Assembly: GCF_000287055.2 (NCBI RefSeq)
Contig: NZ_AJYQ02000064.1
Span: forward strand, 1 to 62,779
DNA length: 62,779 nucleotides
DNA from: Vibrio genomosp. F10 str. ZF-129
GTDB taxonomy: Bacteria; Pseudomonadota; Gammaproteobacteria; Enterobacterales; Vibrionaceae
Direction of reading: 5' to 3'
Of the stretch, positions 1-7,526 are shown piece after piece. The notes beneath the pieces were generated by a model. The model was not told the DNA's origin, did not search any database, and saw only the letters and a program-made list of their open reading frames with translations. How positions within the stretch are numbered: the first letter of the stretch is position 1; every line of letters starts with the position of its first letter. Both the position numbers and the translations under genes were made by a program.

Positions 1-1085
1 GCCGCTGCTGCATCGGCTTGCTCAGACGCATCGGCGGCAGAACTCGCACTTTGAGCCACTTCGTGAACGGTCGCTGTAAATTGATTAATCGCGGTTGCCA
101 CCTGCTCGGTCCGTGATTGCTGTGTCATGATGTTTTCTTTAGTTTGCATCGCAACCGCTGAATTTTCTTCAGCAGACCGAGCCAACTGACCAATCGAGTC
201 CCTATTAGTTTGCACAACGTGTTGGAAGCTGGTCACTATTCGATTAACCGACTTAGCAATGTGCGAAAACTCATCGTCTCCAGACGCATTTAAACGCTGA
301 GTTAGATCGCCTGCGGCGATTTTCTCCGAACGCTCTTTAAGTTCGGTTACCGCATGGTTGACACGTTTTATAACAAGCAGTGACATCGAAATAATGACCA
401 GCAGCGATATGATGGTGATTGTACTCACGACCCAGACAAAACGTTCGCTATTTGCTTCGGCCTGTTCAAAACTCTTACGTCCCTCTTCCACTTGCATGGA
501 AAAGAACTGCTCCGCATGCTGGTATGCTTGTTGGAACTTGGGGTTAATTTGCTGCAACAATAGAATGTTCGCGGCGTAATAGTCGCCACTTTTGAGTTTC
601 GCAATCGCTGGTAAGAAGCCTTGTGTAGTAATGTCATCTAAAACTTGTGCTAGGCTATTAACGACTTGTTCTTCATCACTTGCCAGGTCGGATTGGAGTA
701 GTTCGTTGTCAATGATGTGGTGTAATGTCTCAAGCGAATTCTCAATCTGCGTGATATGGAACTCAATAGGATGATCGTGCATCGATGCCGTGTTGGATGA
801 AGGGTCATGCTGGAACGAGAGTAATAAGGCACTTCTCGCATTCCCGAGTTCATCAATCACCTTACTTGTGCGTATGGTATGTTGCATCCCCTGACTATAG
901 AGATCTTCAATGTAACTGGCCGATGTTTGCATCCCAGAGATACCTTGATAACCCAAGAAGACAAAAGCAATTAAAGTCAGTAATACATTGAGTTTGAGTT
1001 TGGTTCCGACTTTAGCGAAAAAGCTCAACAACTTCATTTGTTGTTGGTCATTAGCGTTGGTGGATTCTATCTTGGCTGAAGCCAT
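1..1085 (-). CDS. Methyl-accepting chemotaxis protein, 5' part only
   Basis: This is a membrane chemoreceptor that would pass ligand binding to CheA/CheW. The reading frame opens at the ATG at 1085, has a Shine-Dalgarno AAGGAT just upstream, and runs off the left edge, so the C-terminal signalling tip is missing. Visible parts are a first membrane helix at about residues 31-50, a helical periplasmic region of about 170 residues of the four-helix-bundle type, a second membrane helix near residues 218-242 (FVWVVSTITIISLLVI) and a HAMP domain directly after it. The last residues seen belong to the first methylation helix, with repeated E/Q/A/S heptads. The ligand is unknown. The family call is secure from the TM-helices-TM-HAMP order. 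Confidence 0.93.
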   Translation of the reverse strand, partial: MASAKIESTNANDQQQMKLLSFFAKVGTKLKLNVLLTLIAFVFLGYQGISGMQTSASYIEDLYSQGMQHTIRTSKVIDELGNARSALLLSFQHDPSSNTASMHDHPIEFHITQIENSLETLHHIIDNELLQSDLASDEEQVVNSLAQVLDDITTQGFLPAIAKLKSGDYYAANILLLQQINPKFQQAYQHAEQFFSMQVEEGRKSFEQAEANSERFVWVVSTITIISLLVIISMSLLVIKRVNHAVTELKERSEKIAAGDLTQRLNASGDDEFSHIAKSVNRIVTSFQHVVQTNRDSIGQLARSAEENSAVAMQTKENIMTQQSRTEQVATAINQFTATVHEVAQSASSAADASEQADAAA

Positions 1086-1672
1086 GTGCGATCCTTATTA
1101 TTAAAATACATTTTACTAATATAGCCAGAATGGCAAATACTCGCCTGCTACTAATTGACATAGGTCATGAATAGGAGTTATCCAGCCAATTTTGTACGGT
1201 TTATTGCTGACTCAGCCAAATAGTAAATGAATCACAAGGACACACACCTTAAGTACTGCTCCACTCAGTGTGCAGGCGAACCATATATGACACCGTTCAT
1301 TAATGCTTTTGCTCTGCAAAGTATGCTATATACCACGGTTTCCGGCAGCTTAGCTTAGTGTCATGGCCCAAGCTAAAGTCGCTTGAAGTTGTCGTAAATC
1401 TTCACTTATTTGTCCTTAAGAATCGCTATAATACGGCCTATATTTTGTCATTTGCTATCGGTTGAATAGAAAATTTTTAGGCAGCACAGATTCGAGGATG
1501 TCGAGCAAGTTCTTGGTATTTGGCTTAAAGCATCAATACAAGATTATTACTTAACGCGGCGTTATGATTTTAGGATGGAACCTTGATAACTCCAATAATA
1601 ACAATTTTAATTCTATCTTCTCCCTTAGGGATTGCTTTTTCCTATTCAAAATTAACGAAGACATCTCTTAAT
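1086..1672. other. Long non-coding stretch with promoter-like TATAAT
   Basis: No intact gene is visible between the chemoreceptor start and the fic remnant. The plus strand has a perfect TATAAT at 1427-1432, but no good -35 hexamer at standard spacing. Just downstream is a fragment resembling the N-terminus of a GNAT acetyltransferase (separate entry at 1470). The rest is A+T-rich and shows no repeat or strong hairpin that I could find. Confidence 0.5.
1470..1586 (+). pseudogene. Possible GNAT acetyltransferase N-terminal fragment
   Basis: A 38-codon open stretch between a TAG at 1467 and a TGA at 1584 reads KIFRQHRFEDVEQVLGIWLK followed by ASIQ. This resembles the first strand and helix of GNAT acetyltransferases, which often read like 'DIEQVLEIWLEASI'. 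After ASIQ the similarity stops. There is no start codon in frame and nothing resembling the acetyl-CoA loop follows. I read it as a leftover of a deleted gene that once used the TATAAT at 1427. The segment is short and chance similarity is possible. Confidence 0.35.
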
Positions 1673-1735
1673 ATAATCAAATCATAATGTGATTTGATTA
1701 TTTGAGATAAACGAATCACAATGTGATTTGATTAT
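1673..1735. promoter_or_regulatory. Tandem palindromic operators upstream of the fic remnant
   Basis: Copy 1 has perfect 12-bp inverted arms, ATAATCAAATCA (1673-1684) and TGATTTGATTAT (1690-1701), around a 5-nt spacer. Copy 2 repeats 21 of 22 bases of its right side (1714-1735 against 1680-1701) and keeps an AATCA/TGATT inverted core. The copies are 34 bp apart, about three helical turns. They end 27 bp before the fic start codon. Many Fic proteins of this architecture end in a winged helix-turn-helix, so autoregulation is a reasonable inference. No binding data exist here. Confidence 0.6.
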
Positions 1736-1762
1736 GGCCGTGTTACGAATCAAGGAATCCCT

Positions 1763-2565
1763 ATGTGGATCTGGAAAAATAACGATTGGCCTAACTTCAG
1801 TTGGGACAAAGCTACTGTTGGGCCAATGGTTAGGCGCACTCGATTCAATCAAGGTATCTTATTGGGGAAAATGCTTAGCCATTCACAAGATGACAAAGAA
1901 TGCATGCTCGATACTCTACTGGCCAACATTGTTCATTCAAGCGCTATTGAAGGTGAAAAATTGAATGCATTCTCAGTGCGTTCGTCGCTTGCGAGTAGGC
2001 TAGGACTGACTGAAGAACGACCGTTCCCAACGACTGAGCAAACAGACGGCCTCGCAGAAATAATGCTAGATGCCGTGGATAATCTAGATATAAAACTAAC
2101 CCTTGAGCGCATCTTAGTTTGGCATGAACGGCTATTTCCTGAAGGTTATACGATGTTCAATCCTGTCGTCGGAGGCCAACTGAGAGGGGATACGCCAATG
2201 CAAGTTGTCTCTGGTCGGTTAGATAAACCCGTGGTCCATTTCGAAGCACCAGGACGCGACATTTTAGATCAAGAATTAGAGCAATTTATTGAGTGGTTTA
2301 ACAGCTCAAAAGTTGACACCTCGCTTGACCCATTAGTTCGCGCCGCGATAACACATCTCAAACACTGCTGACCAATGAACAAGTCAAAGTGCTAAATAGA
2401 TTGTTAGATGGTGACTTTATCGAAGGAGTGACAACGTCTCAATATCACAAGGTCGCAAAAGTCAGTAAACCGACAGCCACCCGCCATCTTAGGGCGCTTG
2501 TGGAGCAAGGGTGTTTAGAGAAATCAGGAGCAGGTAGGAGTACTCGGTACTTATTAAAGAGATAG
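1763..2565 (+). pseudogene. Fic-family gene lacking its catalytic core
   Basis: The ATG at 1763 follows an AAGGAA ribosome site. The product starts MWIWKNNDWPNFSWD, typical of the N-terminal DUF4172 domain fused to Fic proteins, and proceeds through the Fic N-lobe to LVRAAITHL near residue 199. In intact relatives the active-site motif HPFxDGNGR comes immediately next. Here it is absent: the frame runs to a TGA at 2369. In a shifted frame from about 2356 to the TAG at 2563 the C-terminal winged helix-turn-helix resumes (LLTNEQVKVLNRLLDG to GRSTRYLLKR). Thus an internal deletion of an estimated 100-plus codons, out of frame, removed the AMP-transferase centre. The truncated 202-residue product cannot be an active Fic enzyme. 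The family assignment is solid; the deletion size is inferred from the usual family length. Confidence 0.85.
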
Positions 2566-2852
2566 ACGCACTGCATGAGCGGTCAGTCTTCTCAACTCTA
2601 TTACTCGTTATTGCCCCATTGTAAGCTTGCGCAACAGAACGTTGGTAATTCTTACCAGAAAATAACCTGACTTTTACTAATGACAGACCGCGCAGCACCG
2701 ATGCGCGTAATCACCCAAAAGCTGTCACATTTTAACATTTCAATCTCTACATCACTTTTGCATAATAATTCGCTTGGGTGCTCTGACTGGCAGGGGGGCC
2801 AGTTTGAATGGAGCAGTTTAGTTTCTTGTAATGGCAAAAATCAGGCAAAACA

Positions 2853-3740
2853 TTACCAACGAGTTTCGGCAAAATAGTCTGATAAATAATCAATCAGTGT
2901 ACGAACAGTTGGTGACATATACTTTCTGGAAGAATAGAGAGCATAAATGGTAAGGTCATTTGGTTTCCAATTCGGCAAAACCTGCTGAAGCTGACCACTT
3001 TTAACGTATTGGTTTGCGAGATAAGTTGGCTGAATAGCTATGCCTGCGCCACACAATACTGCATGCAGTAAGGTTGTCGTTTCATTTGCTGTCAGATTAC
3101 ATCTAACTTCTACCGATTGTTGCGAGTTGTCTTTTGTCAAATGCCAGATATGTTGTTCGAAATTTTTATACCCAAGACAAGTATGATTGGTTAAATCGCT
3201 CGGTTCAGAAATGGTACTATTTCTGGTCAAATATAGTGGCGAAGCTACCACAACTGACTCACATACCGATATTGGCTTACCTATAAGAGATGGATCAGGT
3301 GCCGACGCGATTCGGATAGCAAGATCTATCTGCCTTTCAGTCAGGTCGGTTACTGAGTCTTGCAAGTCGATATCGATTTTTACTTTGGGGTTCTCCGCCA
3401 TAAACTCTTGAATCGCTGGCACCAGTTGGGAATAACCAAATGACATGCTTGTTGCTAACCGAACTGTACCCGATAGTTCACCACTGGTGTCTGATAGCCC
3501 GCTTAGGCTTTCTGCCTGCCCAAGCCATTGTTTAACTTCTTCCAGACATGTTTCGCCCGCTGTTGTCAAAGAAACTTTTCGTGTGGTTCGATGTAACAGG
3601 CGGGTATTCAGCCAAGCTTCCATAGTCTCAATGTATCTGGTTACCATGGGACGAGACATATTCAACCTGTCTGCTGTGACGGTAAAACTGCCAGTCGTTG
3701 CAACGTCAACAAATACTTTTGCGGCTGTTAGCCTATCCAT
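2853..3740 (-). CDS. LysR-family transcriptional regulator
   Basis: This is a 295-residue LysR-type regulator. An N-terminal winged helix-turn-helix occupies about residues 1-60 (MDRLTAAKVFVDVATTGSFT; RLNMSRPMVTRYIETME). A periplasmic-binding-like effector domain follows from about residue 90. I place the start at the ATG at 3740, because the family begins at MDRL and the in-frame TTG at 3764 adds eight atypical residues. It is transcribed away from the metallo-hydrolase/DsbA pair and probably controls it. A GCTCAG-N14-CTGAGC inverted repeat (3769-3774/3789-3794) lies in the shared 107-bp gap. The effector is unknown. Confidence 0.9.
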   Translation of the reverse strand: MDRLTAAKVFVDVATTGSFTVTADRLNMSRPMVTRYIETMEAWLNTRLLHRTTRKVSLTTAGETCLEEVKQWLGQAESLSGLSDTSGELSGTVRLATSMSFGYSQLVPAIQEFMAENPKVKIDIDLQDSVTDLTERQIDLAIRIASAPDPSLIGKPISVCESVVVASPLYLTRNSTISEPSDLTNHTCLGYKNFEQHIWHLTKDNSQQSVEVRCNLTANETTTLLHAVLCGAGIAIQPTYLANQYVKSGQLQQVLPNWKPNDLTIYALYSSRKYMSPTVRTLIDYLSDYFAETRW

Positions 3741-3768
3741 ACACTTGCTCGATTTAAGAAACAATAAT

Positions 3769-3794
3769 GCTCAGTTTGGTGTGTTTTTCTGAGC
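3769..3794. promoter_or_regulatory. Inverted repeat in the LysR/MBL divergent gap
   Basis: The arms GCTCAG (3769-3774) and CTGAGC (3789-3794) are separated by 14 nt, between the divergent starts at 3740 and 3848. LysR regulators usually bind dyads in exactly this kind of gap. The arms are only 6 bp, so this is a weak candidate. Confidence 0.3.
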
Positions 3795-3847
3795 GCGTCA
3801 ATTCCTTATTATCTTTTCCGTACCCAAACACATTCAAGGAGAACGGT

Positions 3848-4714
3848 ATGAAAAAATCTACTCTAATGGCCACATCTGTCTTACTGGCTGCAAATGCAAC
3901 CGCAGCAGAAAATACACCACTAACTTTTGATGTTTATAACGCTGACAAGAACAGCTTCCACGTAAACTCAACACTAGTAATCGGTGAGGGTGAAGTCATG
4001 GTAGTCGATACAGGCTTTACCAAAGCCGATGCTCTGCGCATTGCCGCAAAAGTTCTCGATAGTGGCAAAGAGCTCAAAACTATTTTTATTAGTCAGGCCG
4101 ACCCAGATTATTACTTTGGTGCCGAAGTACTACATACACTATTCCCGGAGGCGCAAGTTCTGAGTACCCCGGCAGTCATTGAGGTCATAGAGAAAAAGCT
4201 CGCAGGAAAATTAGCGTTTTGGGGGCCTAAAATGGGGAGCAATGCTCCGGTTGAACCTTATCTACCACAAGCTATCGAAGACAATGTGTTGACAGTTGAT
4301 GAACACAAAATCGAGATTCGTGGCACTCAAGGAGAATTGGCTCATCGTCCTTACTTGTGGATTCCTTCTAGCAAAACGGTTCTGGGTAATGTCGCCGTAT
4401 ACGGCAATTTGCATCTTTGGATGGCTGACGCGCAATCTGAGGGTAGTCAGAAAGCATGGGTTAAACAATTGGAAGAACTACAGGCGCTAAATCCAGAGAT
4501 AGTCATTCCGGGACACATGAAAGCCGGAACGAAGCTTGATGCAAGCACTATAAGTTATTCGCAGCAGTATCTGGCAGACTTCCAGCAGGCGAAAAGTAGT
4601 AGCCAGAATAGCGCTGAATTGATAGACAAAATGTCTGCAAGCTATCCCGAAGCACAACTGCCTATGGCTCTAAGTATTGGTGCTAAGGCACATATGGGTG
4701 AAATGAAATGGTAA
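3848..4714 (+). CDS. Periplasmic metallo-beta-lactamase-fold protein, altered metal motif
   Basis: This 288-residue product has a likely signal peptide (residues 1-20, ending ANATAA) and a metallo-beta-lactamase fold. VVDTGF at 52-57 is the usual strand and turn of the fold, and IPGHMKAG near the C-terminal third is the second metal-site loop. The hallmark HxHxDH motif is replaced by SQADPDYYFG (82-91): both leading histidines and the final histidine are gone, while D87 remains. It may bind metal differently or have another activity. The ATG at 3848 is chosen for its AAGGAG ribosome site and signal peptide; the in-frame extension to 3767 has neither. Its last 7 bp overlap the DsbA-like gene, so the two are translationally coupled. 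Confidence 0.85.
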   Translation: MKKSTLMATSVLLAANATAAENTPLTFDVYNADKNSFHVNSTLVIGEGEVMVVDTGFTKADALRIAAKVLDSGKELKTIFISQADPDYYFGAEVLHTLFPEAQVLSTPAVIEVIEKKLAGKLAFWGPKMGSNAPVEPYLPQAIEDNVLTVDEHKIEIRGTQGELAHRPYLWIPSSKTVLGNVAVYGNLHLWMADAQSEGSQKAWVKQLEELQALNPEIVIPGHMKAGTKLDASTISYSQQYLADFQQAKSSSQNSAELIDKMSASYPEAQLPMALSIGAKAHMGEMKW

Positions 4715-5361
4715 AAGTACACTACTTTTTCGACCCGATGTGTGGTTGGTGTTACGGTGCTACTTATCTGTTAGCTGCAATTGCAGCTAACACTGAGATT
4801 ATGCTGACTCTCCACCCTGGCGGTATGATAGACAACAAGGCTATCGAGCCCAATTTTCGGAGCCATATCCTCGCCAATGACGAGCGCATTGCCAAAATGA
4901 CGGGAGCACAGTTTGGAGAAAAATATATCCAGCGAGTGAAAGGCAACGATGAAATGATTTTGGACTCTTTCATCACAGCACGTGCAATTCTAACTGCAAA
5001 GCAATTGGGTATCGCCCCTTTAGATATGTTGAAAGCCATTCAGCAGGCCCATTATGTTGATGGTAAGCAGGTCAATCATCCCGAAGTACTTGAGGAACTA
5101 TCAGCAAAATTAGGATTAGAGGGCGCACAGTGGCATAAAGCTATGAATGCAAATCTAGGTATTGAACAGGAAGAAATACAGAAAAGCCAACTGTTAATGC
5201 AGAAGTTACAGGTTCATGGGTATCCGACACTGATCCTTGAAGTTAATAATAAGTTTATAGTACTTCCTCACACTGAATTATATGGCAAGCCTGATGAGTG
5301 GCGTAAGCTTGTTGATAGCTATATCCGCAGCGATTCCAGTACCTCACAAACCAATATGTAA
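4708..5361 (+). CDS. DsbA-family thiol oxidoreductase-like protein
   Basis: This is a 217-residue thioredoxin-fold protein with the DsbA-type helical insertion. The redox motif C12-G-W-C15 sits after the first strand (VHYFFDPMCGWCYG), and the cis-Pro loop is probably VHGYPTLIL near residues 169-177. There is no signal peptide, so unlike DsbA it is probably cytosolic, as in the DsbA/FrnE-like group. It starts inside the stop of the upstream hydrolase gene (ATGGTAA overlap), so the two form one operon under the divergent LysR. A shared role in a thiol or reactive-electrophile response is inference only. Confidence 0.88.
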   Translation: MVKVHYFFDPMCGWCYGATYLLAAIAANTEIMLTLHPGGMIDNKAIEPNFRSHILANDERIAKMTGAQFGEKYIQRVKGNDEMILDSFITARAILTAKQLGIAPLDMLKAIQQAHYVDGKQVNHPEVLEELSAKLGLEGAQWHKAMNANLGIEQEEIQKSQLLMQKLQVHGYPTLILEVNNKFIVLPHTELYGKPDEWRKLVDSYIRSDSSTSQTNM

Positions 5362-5578
5362 AAATATTGAAGCCTGAGTTGAGGTACGAGTATTTGCAGA
5401 GACAGTATATTGCATATCTCAAGGAAAGCTTTGCATAAAGTGAATCTGATGCCACGGTTCTAGGATGGAAGGTTTTGTCCAGTTCGGCGCAAATCTACCA
5501 CCGCTGCCAACGGAGGTCTTTGAGGTTTTGGTATACGAAAAGTTATTCAAGGATCGTTAAATTAGCAAAGTCACTGGC

Positions 5579-5598
5579 AAGCTTTTGTCCAAAAGCTT
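5579..5598. repeat. Inverted repeat, 8-bp arms
   Basis: AAGCTTTT (5579-5586) and AAAAGCTT (5591-5598) are perfect complements with a GTCC loop. There is no U-tract afterwards, so terminator function is doubtful. Confidence 0.5.
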
Positions 5599-5620
5599 CT
5601 CGGATTGAATTTTTACCCGT

Positions 5621-5644
5621 GGCACTTTCTAACTCGAAAGTGCC
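5621..5644 (+). terminator. Hairpin with weak T-tract downstream of the DsbA operon
   Basis: GGCACTTTC (5621-5629) and GAAAGTGCC (5636-5644) form a perfect 9-bp stem with a 6-nt loop, followed by CCTTTATGATTT. It could end the LysR-divergent operon about 260 nt after its last stop, although the T-run is poor. Confidence 0.5.
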
Positions 5645-5763
5645 CCTTTATGATTTAGAGCATGTTAATTACCTTTCTCAGAAATAGAGTGTTATTAATT
5701 TTTCTATAGAGTAAATTATTTTCAATTGTTGCACTTCAAAACGGTTACTGTTAGCTTATTCGC

Positions 5764-5817
5764 ATGAAATACATATCAACTATCACATCATTCTTCTTCT
5801 GGTGGCGCTCTAATTAG
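5764..5817 (+). CDS. Trp leader peptide ahead of trpS
   Basis: This is a 17-codon ORF, MKYISTITSFFFWWRSN, ending 102 nt before the trpS start codon. It has two adjacent Trp codons (TGG TGG, 5800-5805), then an Arg codon and a stop three codons later. The E. coli trp leader peptide ends in the comparable sequence WWRTS. A Trp pair in a short ORF directly ahead of a tryptophanyl-tRNA synthetase, inside a hairpin, is the signature of attenuation by ribosome stalling on uncharged tRNA-Trp. The weakness is that the ATG at 5764 has no obvious Shine-Dalgarno sequence (GCTTATTCGC precedes it). Confidence 0.7.
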   Translation: MKYISTITSFFFWWRSN

Positions 5818-5915
5818 AGCGGCACGGAATTCTTACATTCTTGAGCTGCTGGAAGGTGGCTGAGACTGTAATTTCTTTTGTATCTCCAGTAGCGATCTAT
5901 TTTAACTAGGAGATA
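5802..5915 (+). promoter_or_regulatory. Candidate attenuator upstream of trpS
   Basis: Competing pairings can be drawn. Segment 1:2 is GTGGCGCTCT (5802-5811) with AGAGCGGCAC (5816-5825), 9 of 10 paired, covering the second Trp codon and the leader stop. Segment 2:3 is AGCGGC (5818-5823) with GCTGCT (5845-5850), with one G.U. Segment 3:4 is GCTGCTGGA (5845-5853) with TCCAGTAGC (5885-5893), with one G.U. Finally TATCTCC (5881-5887) can pair with GGAGATA (5909-5915), hiding the trpS ribosome site. This reproduces the 1:2/2:3/3:4 logic of trp attenuators. However, 3:4 is followed only by GATCTATTTT, and the site-masking hairpin suggests translational control, so the mechanism is undecided. Confidence 0.6.
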
Positions 5916-5919
5916 TACC

Positions 5920-6942
5920 ATGAGTACAAAGCAACATAATGATAAACCAGAAATTATCTTGACTGGTGATAGAGCGACAGGTCCATTGCATCTCGGTCAT
6001 TACGTCGGTTCATTACAGCAGCGCGTAGCTTTACAGGCAGATCATGAGCAAACGATCCTCGTTGCTGACATGCAAGGTCTTACTGATAATGCCCACAATC
6101 CGAAAAAAGTATCATCTAATATTCTAAATGTCGTTGCTGATTATCTGGCTGTTGGTATCGACCCCTCTAAAACCACTATTTGCCTTCAATCACAACTACC
6201 AGCCCTTGCTGAGTTGACTATGTATTACAGTAACCTCGTAACCATCAGTCGGCTAGAGCGAAATCCAACAGTAAAAAGCGAAATACAAAACAAAGGGTTT
6301 GAACGGTCTATCCCAGCAGGCTTCCTCACATACCCTATATCTCAAGCTGCTGATATAACGGGATTTAATGCATCATTAGTTCCTGTTGGAGATGATCAGT
6401 TACCTATGCTTGAGCAAACCAACGAGATTGTGAGGAAGGTGAACGCTCTGGCGGGTCGTAGTGTATTAACTGAGTGTCGACCTTTATTGAGCAATGCACC
6501 ACGTCTTCCTAGTACAGATGGAAAAAATAAGATGTCTAAGTCGATGGGCAATGGCATTAATCTTGGGGCTAGTGAAAAAGAAATCTCTGCCGCTGTAAAA
6601 TCTATGTATACAGATCCCAGCCATCTGAGGGTCGAAGAACCTGGTAAGGTGGAAGGAAATGTTGTATTTACCTACCTTGATGCTTTTCACTCTGATACAG
6701 ACTATGTCAAGCAACTAAAAGAACACTATCGACGTGGCGGGCTTGGCGACGGTACAACGAAAACGGTGCTGGAAGAGTGCCTACAGGAAATGCTTCGACC
6801 AATAAGAGAAAGTAGAAGCCAGTTTTTGAATGATAAAGCCCAACTAGTTGATATTTTAGTGAAGGGAAGCCAAGTCTCCAGAGAAAAAACATCCAAAGTG
6901 CTTTTTGATGTTAAGGACATTTTTGGTCTGAATCTTTTCTGA
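5920..6942 (+). CDS. trpS: Tryptophanyl-tRNA synthetase
   Basis: This cytosolic class I synthetase charges tRNA-Trp with tryptophan using ATP. The 340-residue product carries the HIGH-type motif GPLHLGH (21-27) and a perfect KMSKS (204-208), with family motifs VADMQGLTD and PVGDDQLPMLEQTNEI between them. It is a full-length bacterial TrpRS. Its sequence style differs from the standard enterobacterial TrpS, so it may be the auxiliary copy some bacteria keep beside the housekeeping one; the rest of the genome would decide. Translation starts after a strong GGAG site 7 nt before the ATG. Expression is probably tied to Trp supply through the upstream leader. The gene stands alone and a 14-bp stem follows it. 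Confidence 0.95.
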   Translation: MSTKQHNDKPEIILTGDRATGPLHLGHYVGSLQQRVALQADHEQTILVADMQGLTDNAHNPKKVSSNILNVVADYLAVGIDPSKTTICLQSQLPALAELTMYYSNLVTISRLERNPTVKSEIQNKGFERSIPAGFLTYPISQAADITGFNASLVPVGDDQLPMLEQTNEIVRKVNALAGRSVLTECRPLLSNAPRLPSTDGKNKMSKSMGNGINLGASEKEISAAVKSMYTDPSHLRVEEPGKVEGNVVFTYLDAFHSDTDYVKQLKEHYRRGGLGDGTTKTVLEECLQEMLRPIRESRSQFLNDKAQLVDILVKGSQVSREKTSKVLFDVKDIFGLNLF

Positions 6943-6956
6943 GTATCATTTTTTAA

Positions 6957-7027
6957 AAGTCAGCTTCTAGAATTTCATTAGCTGAATAGCTGAATAGCTG
7001 AATAGCTGAATAGCTGGAAGCTGACTT
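6957..7027. repeat. 14-bp inverted repeat enclosing a TAGCTGAA tandem repeat
   Basis: The arms at 6957-6970 (AAGTCAGCTTCTAG) and 7014-7027 (CTGGAAGCTGACTT) pair along 14 bp with one G.T. The loop holds four exact copies of the octamer TAGCTGAA (6979-7010) and a partial fifth. It starts 14 nt after the trpS stop and may end that transcript. The octamer array recurs at the right end of the window. Confidence 0.8.
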
Positions 7028-7226
7028 CATACTTATACGTTTGCAGCAGAACTTGGTCACATGTAACTCATTTGTGTCCAAAAATGAGTCTCAAAACGAT
7101 CAATCTTTAGTGTCAATAACATGAGGTCGAGCAAAATCAAGGCGGTCTGAGATCAATATATTGCCCTCCGACGATTAAAGTCATGAGCGTTCATTCAACG
7201 AACGCTTTTCGTCATTTTAGCGGGGG

Positions 7227-7526
7227 TTATGCTTCGTGAAATTCTTCATATCCATTGAACATGGCGTAGCTGGCAAAATCGGTACAAGGTTTAATTGGTG
7301 CTTGGTCGGCGTACGGCTTAAAGGGGCTACTCAACAATGCCTTTTTGGCTTGACTAAAAATCAGTCTTTCATGGTCCATTAACTCGCCTAAATACTGACC
7401 CTCTGGGCCATAGATTTCGCCTTCAACAAGCTTGGCAATATGTTTACCTTGGTTTGTCCAAAGATCTTCCCCATCGATATAACCAAAAGATTTACCGCCC
7501 CAAGTCCAAACTGATTTCATAGACAT
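7227..7526 (-). CDS. Small 4-fold beta-flower-like protein
   Basis: This is a 99-residue hypothetical protein. Residues 8-55 hold repeated short strands of the type GYIDGEDLWTNQGKHIAKL and GEIYGPEGQYLGEL, the alternating G-x-[IL]-[WY]-x-x-x-G pattern seen in small beta-flower domains. The second half is polar and charged. There is no signal peptide or membrane helix. Function is unknown. The ATG at 7526 is used; a second ATG two codons in is equally possible. It stands alone, with divergent or unrelated neighbours. Confidence 0.7.
   Translation of the reverse strand: MSMKSVWTWGGKSFGYIDGEDLWTNQGKHIAKLVEGEIYGPEGQYLGELMDHERLIFSQAKKALLSSPFKPYADQAPIKPCTDFASYAMFNGYEEFHEA

Larger units (their letters stand above)
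5362..5763. other. 402-bp gap with two hairpins and no clear gene
   Basis: Two perfect inverted repeats lie here (separate entries). A 31-codon stretch at 5465-5560 (MEGFVQFGANLPPLPTEVFE and on) is open and protein-like, but it has no ribosome site and I do not recognise it. It may be a decayed gene end. The A+T-rich stretch 5690-5760 should carry the promoter for the Trp leader. Confidence 0.4.

Noticed and set aside
2652..2837. 61-codon minus-strand frame downstream of the LysR gene
   Set aside because: TTG start without a ribosome site and no recognisable motif. Protein-like composition in part, but not enough to call a gene.
5908..5922. Similarity of the trpS ribosome site to the cloning-vector T7 gene 10 leader (GGAGATATACC)
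   Set aside because: The surrounding sequence is continuous with native DNA and the match is short, so chance or a naturally strong site explains it.
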